Shown here piece after piece: positions 7,212-12,335 of a stretch of 12,335 nt of DNA (positions within the stretch are counted from its first letter, which is position 1; every line of letters begins with the position of its first letter). The notes below the pieces were generated by a model. That model was not told where the DNA came from, made no database searches, and saw only the letters and a program-made list of their open reading frames with translations. Source of the DNA: Roseibacillus sp. (GTDB lineage: Bacteria > Verrucomicrobiota > Verrucomicrobiia > Verrucomicrobiales > Akkermansiaceae); contig PBTP01000103.1 of assembly GCA_002729275.1 (NCBI GenBank), positions 11,886-24,220 of the forward strand, written 5' to 3'. The translations under genes and the position numbers were made by a program.

Positions 7212-8354
7212 TTATTTCTCCGCCAGAGCAGCTTCGGCATGCGTCTTGAAGATATCCCAGGTCTTTGGCTTCGACCCCAAGTTCTGGATCATGAACACAG
7301 CATAGTGCCCCTTCCCGCAATCCACCCAGAATCGCGTTCCTGCTGCACCGCCCCATTCATACCGGCCCTGCCCGTTCACTCTTCCCCCGAGGCCATAGCT
7401 TTTCCCAATATCCTTGAGGTGATTCTTGAACATGAGATCCACCGTTCCCTCCTTCAGAATACGCTGACCGTTCAACCCACCTTTCCTTAAGAGCATTTCG
7501 CAGAACTTGGCATAATCTCCCGCAGTAGACATCAGACCCTGCCCCCCCATCATTTGTGTGGGACGCCTCATCACTTCGTCACGGCCCATAACCTTCCTCA
7601 ACCCCCCTTCATTTTTACGACTGTATACGAGTGCCACCCGCGCACGATCCTCCGGATTCTTCACCCAGAACTCGGTATCAGACATCTTCAACTTATCGAA
7701 GACTCTCTCCCGCATGATCAGATCAAGCGTCTTACCCTCAATAGCCTCAAGATACCGGCCCAGAATATCAATGGAGTAGCCATAAGCGTAACGCTCTCCG
7801 GGATGAAAGACAAGTGGACGCTTCGCCATGGACTTTGAAAAATCTTCCAGCGAATCTCCCGGACCCATTGCCAGCCCGCTTCGATCGTAGGTAAGCCCCG
7901 CAGAATGTGTCATCAGGTGACGCGGAGTGACAGGCCTCTTGGCCCCAACCTGCTTCCGTCCTTCGCGCACACTTACCGTCTTCCACTCCGGCAAATACTT
8001 GTGGATTGGATCATCGAGCTTGAACTTTCCTTCTTCCCAGAGGGCCATCGCAGTGACCGCGACGATGGGCTTGGTCATCGAATAGATCCGAAGCAGACTA
8101 TCCTTCGACATTGGCTCCTCTTTCTCCAGATCACGTTGTCCATGGGATTCGAAGTAGCCAATCTTTCCTTTCCAGCCGATGAGGCCGATGAGGCCAGAAA
8201 CCTGCTCTTCCCTCACTTCCTTCTTCATGGCGAGCTCAAGGTCCTCCACCGCTTCATCGACTAACCGGGCAGCGGACGCCTCCTTTGCAAAAGCCCCTCC
8301 GGGACCAGAAACAATCAGAATGCTAGCAAGGTAAAAGTAGTGGAACCTCCTCAT
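7212..8354 (-). CDS. Secreted beta-lactamase-fold serine hydrolase (class C / family VIII esterase-like)
   Basis: A 380-residue product from ATG 8354, with GGGAAG immediately before the ATG. Residues 1-23 are a signal peptide (FYLASILIVSGPGGAFA). The penicillin-binding/class C beta-lactamase fold is clear: SMTKP (92-96) gives the nucleophile Ser92 and the general base Lys95, and HLMTHSAGL (146-154) is the usual conserved loop. RYAYGYSIDILG (188-199) aligns with the Tyr motif of family VIII esterases, with Tyr191 as the catalytic tyrosine. MGGQGLMSTAGDYAKF (269-284) and EWGGAAGTRFWVD (333-345) follow; WGG takes the place of the KTG motif of true beta-lactamases. This points to an esterase or amidase, not an antibiotic resistance enzyme, though the substrate is unknown. 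It is the first gene of the minus-strand cluster with the DUF1553 and DUF1501 genes, and divergent from the efflux operon. All active-site motifs are intact. Confidence 0.92.
   Translation of the reverse strand: MRRFHYFYLASILIVSGPGGAFAKEASAARLVDEAVEDLELAMKKEVREEQVSGLIGLIGWKGKIGYFESHGQRDLEKEEPMSKDSLLRIYSMTKPIVAVTAMALWEEGKFKLDDPIHKYLPEWKTVSVREGRKQVGAKRPVTPRHLMTHSAGLTYDRSGLAMGPGDSLEDFSKSMAKRPLVFHPGERYAYGYSIDILGRYLEAIEGKTLDLIMRERVFDKLKMSDTEFWVKNPEDRARVALVYSRKNEGGLRKVMGRDEVMRRPTQMMGGQGLMSTAGDYAKFCEMLLRKGGLNGQRILKEGTVDLMFKNHLKDIGKSYGLGGRVNGQGRYEWGGAAGTRFWVDCGKGHYAVFMIQNLGSKPKTWDIFKTHAEAALAEK
8175..8195. repeat. Short in-frame tandem repeat within the serine hydrolase gene
   Basis: GCCGATGAG occurs twice in tandem and is followed by a third GCC. 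On the coding strand it encodes GLIGLIG (residues 54-60), the first core beta strand of the beta-lactamase fold. It keeps the frame and probably reflects local duplication or simply codon choice. Confidence 0.6.
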
Positions 8355-8563
8355 CTTCCCGGCATCCAGGCAGATTCAAATCCATGCTGCAAGCCTGCCT
8401 CTTCTTCAATTGCCTTTTCGGATACTCCCTGCGGACAAAAGCACCCGCCTCACCGTATCGCGTTACCCACGGGCGAGGAAACTCCTGACCAGCTGGGATA
8501 CTTTCTTGGAACTCTTACCATTGCTGAACGAACTGAGCTGTAGTATGCCCCCTCCAGATCGCG
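8355..8563. other. Divergent intergenic region between serine hydrolase and efflux operons
   Basis: These 209 bp must hold the start signals for both divergent units, but I find no convincing -35/-10 pair on either strand. A plus-strand frame from GTG 8340 to TAG 8543 (67 codons) nearly fills the region. It has AAGG 8 nt before the GTG and ends 20 nt before the adaptor start. Its product is rich in Pro, Ser, Cys and His with no recognisable family, and its third codon positions show no strong GC preference by my count (30 of 67). I therefore do not call it a gene. A GTG start would also overlap the serine hydrolase start by 15 nt antisense. Confidence 0.5.
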
Positions 8564-9874
8564 ATGAAGCCATCCGATAACCCATCCTCCAACGGCAAGG
8601 AACACACCTCACGGCAAGTATCAGGCGGAACCGCCGGACTCCTGCTCAGAATTCTCGCGCCCCTTGCCCTCCTTGGACTTGGAATATTCGGTTATAGCAA
8701 GCTCTCGATCGCCGTTCCCGAGGAGGCCCAGCCCCGGCGCGAAAGAAAACCGGTGGAAACCCGGGTTCTTGAACTGAAGCGCGAAGATTATCGAGTCAAG
8801 ATACCTTCACAGGGAAATATAAGAGCGCATGGTCTTGTTAACTTAACTTCTGAGGTCCCGGGGAAAGTTCAGGCAATTCATCCTCCTTTTGAGGAGGGCG
8901 CCTTTTTCTCAAAAGGTGACATCCTTCTCGAAATCAACCCAATCGACCTACGGGTCGCCCTGATTTCTGCTCAGGCACAGGTCGCCGCTGCCCAGCTGAA
9001 CCTTGAAAAGGAAGAGGCACTCGCCGAGCAGGCCCGACTCGACTGGAAAGATCTCGGCTACGAGGACGAGCCCAGTGCCCTCGTCAGGCGGGAACCCCAA
9101 CTGAAAGCAGCTCGCCAGGGCCTGCTACTCGCCGAAGCACAGGAAGAAAGCGCCTTACGCAACCTTGAGCGAACGAAGGTTACTGCCCCATTTGATGGCC
9201 GGGTTCTGAGAAGAACTGTCGGCGTGGGTCAGTCAATCGGACCTTCGACGGCGCTCGCGGAAATATTTGCCACTGACTACAGCGAGGTCCGACTCCCGGT
9301 ATCCACCCTGAACCTCCGAGACGTCACCCTCCCGGAAGACGCCTCTGATCCGCCTCTTGCCGTGACCTTGCGGGATGGCCTTGATGACCAATCCTCAACG
9401 GAGTGGAGCGCTCGCATCCTCCGGACCGAGGGGGCATTAGACTCCAGCACCCTTGAGCTTTTTGCAATTGCCCGGATTGAGGACCCTTTCGGATTACAGT
9501 CAGAACACCCACCCCTGCGTGTCGGCCAACCTGTCATCGCGGCCATTCCGGGTAAAACATTGAAAGATGTCTTCGTCATTCCGCGCGAGGCTGTCTCGCA
9601 GTTGAGCCGTATCCGGATTGTGGATCCCGCAACCCTTAAGCTTGGCTCCTCCTACATCCGGCCACTTCATTCGGATGATGATTCCATAATTTTCCGGGAT
9701 CCCTTGCTTGAGAATGGCACCCTTCTGGCCCTCACCCGCCTAGTGTATGCTCCCGATGGAGGCGGGGTCATCATCATCCCGGAGGAAAACGACGAACTCC
9801 CCGCGGATTCAGTCCCCGGTGAAGTCACCTCTGTAAACCGGGACCAGGGAACCACGGGCAACCTGAAGCCATGA
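8564..9874 (+). CDS. RND efflux periplasmic adaptor subunit (membrane fusion protein, HlyD/AcrA-like)
   Basis: A 436-residue product. An N-terminal membrane anchor (about 25-45, LLLRILAPLALLGLGIFGYS) has no lipobox, so it should be an inner-membrane-anchored periplasmic protein. The lipoyl half-motifs flank a helical hairpin: LTSEVPGKVQAIHPPFEEGAFFSKGDILLEI is split over 94-124, the alpha-hairpin is at about 130-200 with Ala/Glu/Gln-rich heptads, and LERTKVTAPFDGRVLRRTVG (201-220) forms the second half. A beta-barrel region follows (about 236-335) with VGQPVIAAIPG (320-330), then FVIPREAV (337-344) and a membrane-proximal domain ending in an acidic, probably flexible tail from about 406. The adaptor links the pump to an outer-membrane channel and is needed for drug or metabolite export. 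It overlaps the pump gene by ATGA at 9871-9874, which indicates co-translation. The start lacks a good Shine-Dalgarno. Confidence 0.93.
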   Translation: MKPSDNPSSNGKEHTSRQVSGGTAGLLLRILAPLALLGLGIFGYSKLSIAVPEEAQPRRERKPVETRVLELKREDYRVKIPSQGNIRAHGLVNLTSEVPGKVQAIHPPFEEGAFFSKGDILLEINPIDLRVALISAQAQVAAAQLNLEKEEALAEQARLDWKDLGYEDEPSALVRREPQLKAARQGLLLAEAQEESALRNLERTKVTAPFDGRVLRRTVGVGQSIGPSTALAEIFATDYSEVRLPVSTLNLRDVTLPEDASDPPLAVTLRDGLDDQSSTEWSARILRTEGALDSSTLELFAIARIEDPFGLQSEHPPLRVGQPVIAAIPGKTLKDVFVIPREAVSQLSRIRIVDPATLKLGSSYIRPLHSDDDSIIFRDPLLENGTLLALTRLVYAPDGGGVIIIPEENDELPADSVPGEVTSVNRDQGTTGNLKP

Positions 9875-12335
9875 TCTCGTGGTTTACCAGGAACGGTATT
9901 GCCGCCAATCTTCTGATGGGTGGAATCCTGCTTGCTGGCATCTATGTTGCCTTTTTTAAGATCACTCTTGAGATGGAGCCCGACCGGGAGTGGGGCAGCG
10001 TCTCGATCAGAAAACAATACCCCGGCGCCACCCCTACCGACATCGAACGGGAGATTCTCATCCCAGTTGAAAATGCACTCGAGTCCCTCGACGGAGTCAA
10101 GCAACTCAATACCGACGCCGAGCGTGGCGAGGCCAAAATATGGGTAGAGGCCCGAAAAGGCACGGACCTTAGGGAGCTCAAGGAGGACATCGACTCCCTC
10201 TTGAAGACCGTGAGCAATATCCCTGCTCCAAACGAACCATTCCGAATCAGAATACCCAGCCAGAACGACCGTAGGTCTGTCATCTGGGTAGTGGTGAGCG
10301 GAGACCTTCCTGAGGAGGAGCTCCACGAGGTCTCCCGCCAGGTTCGCAACGACCTCCTTTCCATTGACGGAATAAGCAAGGTAAGAGCTTTTATTCCGGA
10401 CAGACATCGAATTGCGATCGAACTGAATACAGACAAACTGGCAGCCTACGACCTCACTCCAGATGCTGTTGCCAATGCAATTCGCCAATCTTCCATTGAC
10501 CTGCCCGCAGGAGCGATTGACGGCCCCACGGGCCGTCTCGACATCCGAACAAAAGGCCAAGCCTATACCCTCGAGGAATTTGCAGCCATCACCGTCCGGT
10601 CCTCCAACGGCTCCAGACTTACTCTCGGCGAAATCGCAACCACGATCACAGATGCCGACAATGAAGAAAAGTTCATCTCCGAATACAACCGGCGGCCGGC
10701 AGTTAGGATTGATGTTGGCCGAACTGGTAACGAGAACGCCCTTCAGATCGCACGCGAGGTTCGAAATTATGTCGCGAAATCGTCCGAAAGATTTCCCGAG
10801 GGAGTTGTCCTCGGCACGCACGCAGATCGCGCTATAGACCTTCAGTCACGACTTGAAACCATGGCCGGATCCCTCCTTCAGGGTGGACTTCTTGTCATGG
10901 TTGTCCTTGGGCTTTTCCTGAGACCTCAATTGGCCTTCTGGGTAGTCGTGGGGATTCCCGTAAGTTTCGCGGGTGGAATCGTCGTGATGCAGCTTTTTGG
11001 TATATCCGCAAACATGATGAGCCTGTTCGGCTTCATCATTGTGATCGGAGTGGTCGTCGATGATGCAATTGTCACCGGTGAAAGCGTCTATACCCGCCTT
11101 CAACGCGGAACCAATCCGCTCGATGCCGCGATCAGCGGCACTCGTGCCGTCACGGTCCCCGTGACCTTCGGAATTCTCACCACCATCGTTGCCTTCCTGC
11201 CCCTCCTTTTTTTCGAAGGCATGACAGGAAATTTCGCGAGGCAGATCCCGTTCGTAGTCACCCCGGTCCTCCTCTTCTCCCTCGTGGAATCCAAGTTAAT
11301 TCTGCCAGCTCACCTTAAGCACGTAAAACTATCCACACGCAGGAGGCGGAATCCGCTCTCCGTAATACAACGAGGTGCAGCATCCGGTCTTCAGCTCCTG
11401 ATCGACAAGATATACGCTCCTACCCTGAAGGTAGTTGTATCTCATCGACTTTCGATGATTGGGGCCTTCGTTTGCATGGCGCTACTGATGCTCGGTTACT
11501 TTGCGGGCGGGCGTCTCGGGTATGTCTCAATCCCGTCCGTCGAACGCCCCGAGATCTTCGCCACGCTCAAGCTTCCTGAACACGTCTCCAAGGAAACTAC
11601 CCGCATATACACTGATCGCATCACGACGGCTGCAGAAAAGATGCAGGACGAGTTTGTTGATCCTGAGAAAGGGGCCGTTGTGACAAATCACTGGCGCCTT
11701 CTTGGCACCGATTACCCGGGCCGCCCCTATAACAAGGCATACTCCATAGTCTTTCTCGGACTGATGCCCTCGGGTCTACGATCCGAGGCCGGACCCAGCA
11801 ACGATGTGATCATGAAGCGTTGGCGGGAATTGATTGGAGAGCTCCCCGCCAACGCCACGCTCAAGATCAGGACTCAAAAGACCCGAGGAGATGATGGAGA
11901 AAAGGACACCGACCCGCTTGAAATGGAATTACGGGGGCCCAATTCAGAAACGAAACAGGAGATTGCCCGGAAAACCGAAGAGCTCCTCGAGGGCTACGAT
12001 GGGATTGCCAACGCATGGGTCAACCAACGAGCCAATCAGACCGAGGTGGAACTCTCGCTCACTCCCCGGGGGACGGAACTCGGCATAACCCAGCAAACCC
12101 TCGCCTATCAGGTTCGGAGAGCCTTCTACGGGGAGGAGGCCCAGCGGGTCCTTCGTGGCCATGAGGAGTATCGCGTAATGGTCCGACTTCCCAAAAAGCA
12201 GAGGGAAACCTTCAACACTTTGGAGAAAATGAAAATCCGAACCCCCGCGGGAGCCGAGGTTCCTCTCTTTACCGTGGCAAAAATCGACTTCGTTCAGGCT
12301 CCTGCCTATATCGAACGAAATGACAAGGCCGAGGT
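9871..12335 (+). CDS. RND efflux transporter permease (AcrB/HAE1-like), C-terminus cut by window edge
   Basis: ATG 9871 opens a frame with no stop to the right edge: 821 codons, where full-length relatives have roughly 1,000-1,050. TM1 lies at about 9-27 (NGIAANLLMGGILLAGIYV). The first periplasmic porter domain follows (30-330), with QYPGATPTDIEREI and LDGVKQLN, then TM2-TM6 (about 335-480). TM4 reads FIIVIGVVVDDAIVTGES; Asp397 and Asp398 match the proton-relay aspartates of AcrB (Asp407/Asp408), so a proton-driven antiporter is expected. TM7 lies at about 527-547, and the second porter domain runs from 550 to the edge. The segment after TM4 (AAISGTRAVTVPVTFGILTT) and the ILPAHL block at 477-482 fit the hydrophobe/amphiphile efflux branch more than the metal (CusA) branch. 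The substrate cannot be told. The missing part holds TM8-TM12, including the lysine and arginine of the proton relay. No outer-membrane factor gene is visible in the window. Confidence 0.95.
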   Translation, partial: MISWFTRNGIAANLLMGGILLAGIYVAFFKITLEMEPDREWGSVSIRKQYPGATPTDIEREILIPVENALESLDGVKQLNTDAERGEAKIWVEARKGTDLRELKEDIDSLLKTVSNIPAPNEPFRIRIPSQNDRRSVIWVVVSGDLPEEELHEVSRQVRNDLLSIDGISKVRAFIPDRHRIAIELNTDKLAAYDLTPDAVANAIRQSSIDLPAGAIDGPTGRLDIRTKGQAYTLEEFAAITVRSSNGSRLTLGEIATTITDADNEEKFISEYNRRPAVRIDVGRTGNENALQIAREVRNYVAKSSERFPEGVVLGTHADRAIDLQSRLETMAGSLLQGGLLVMVVLGLFLRPQLAFWVVVGIPVSFAGGIVVMQLFGISANMMSLFGFIIVIGVVVDDAIVTGESVYTRLQRGTNPLDAAISGTRAVTVPVTFGILTTIVAFLPLLFFEGMTGNFARQIPFVVTPVLLFSLVESKLILPAHLKHVKLSTRRRRNPLSVIQRGAASGLQLLIDKIYAPTLKVVVSHRLSMIGAFVCMALLMLGYFAGGRLGYVSIPSVERPEIFATLKLPEHVSKETTRIYTDRITTAAEKMQDEFVDPEKGAVVTNHWRLLGTDYPGRPYNKAYSIVFLGLMPSGLRSEAGPSNDVIMKRWRELIGELPANATLKIRTQKTRGDDGEKDTDPLEMELRGPNSETKQEIARKTEELLEGYDGIANAWVNQRANQTEVELSLTPRGTELGITQQTLAYQVRRAFYGEEAQRVLRGHEEYRVMVRLPKKQRETFNTLEKMKIRTPAGAEVPLFTVAKIDFVQAPAYIERNDKAE

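Noticed and set aside
7212-8354. Beta-lactamase resistance gene
   Set aside because: The motif in the KTG position is WGG, and the overall pattern matches family VIII esterases and related serine hydrolases, so antibiotic hydrolysis is not supported.
8545-8580. 11-codon frame (ATG to TAA) overlapping the adaptor start, a possible leader peptide
   Set aside because: It has no ribosome binding site, no regulatory codon run and no attenuator-like hairpins; a chance ATG is the simpler reading.
9667-10821. 384-codon minus-strand frame across the adaptor end and pump start
   Set aside because: It is long, but antisense to two clear RND efflux genes with intact motifs. It has no recognisable family and probably arises from codon bias on the opposite strand.

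Overview
The window carries genes typical of the Planctomycetota-Verrucomicrobiota-Chlamydiota (PVC) superphylum. The strongest markers are a Tat-exported DUF1501 protein and a DUF1549/DUF1553 (planctomycete cytochrome c type) protein encoded side by side. Support comes from an azurin-like copper protein, a secreted ThuA-like protein and a secreted two-domain alpha/beta hydrolase. I favour a free-living verrucomicrobial or planctomycete-type bacterium, but the sequence alone does not fix the phylum. Shine-Dalgarno signals are weak or absent at most starts. I see no rRNA, tRNA, insertion sequence, CRISPR array or phage gene.

Layout, left to right. (1) Positions 1-503, minus strand: the N-terminal part of an azurin/plastocyanin-type blue copper protein that runs off the left edge. 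(2) Positions 504-862: a 359-bp stretch with no confident gene, holding a 53-codon minus-strand open frame that could be a gene remnant. (3) Positions 863-1726, minus: a secreted ThuA-like protein. (4) A 143-bp divergent promoter region. (5) Positions 1870-3912, plus: a secreted two-domain alpha/beta hydrolase whose second domain appears to have lost its nucleophile. (6) Positions 8354 down to 3932, minus: a probable three-gene operon in the order beta-lactamase-fold serine hydrolase, DUF1549/DUF1553 protein, DUF1501 protein; the last two genes overlap. (7) A 209-bp divergent region. (8) Positions 8564-12335, plus: an RND efflux operon, with the periplasmic adaptor followed by the inner-membrane pump. 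They share an ATGA stop/start, and the pump runs off the right edge.

How they may work together: nearly every product is predicted to be exported or in the envelope. The left and central genes look like a secreted catabolic and redox set: copper electron carrier, ThuA fold, esterase-like hydrolases and the c-type-haem DUF1553/DUF1501 pair. The right-hand genes are an envelope efflux system that appears to be a separate unit, read away from the serine hydrolase operon. No substrate can be assigned from the sequence. The window looks like PVC-typical content with some variant architectures. I did not find a clearly new defence or mobile system.
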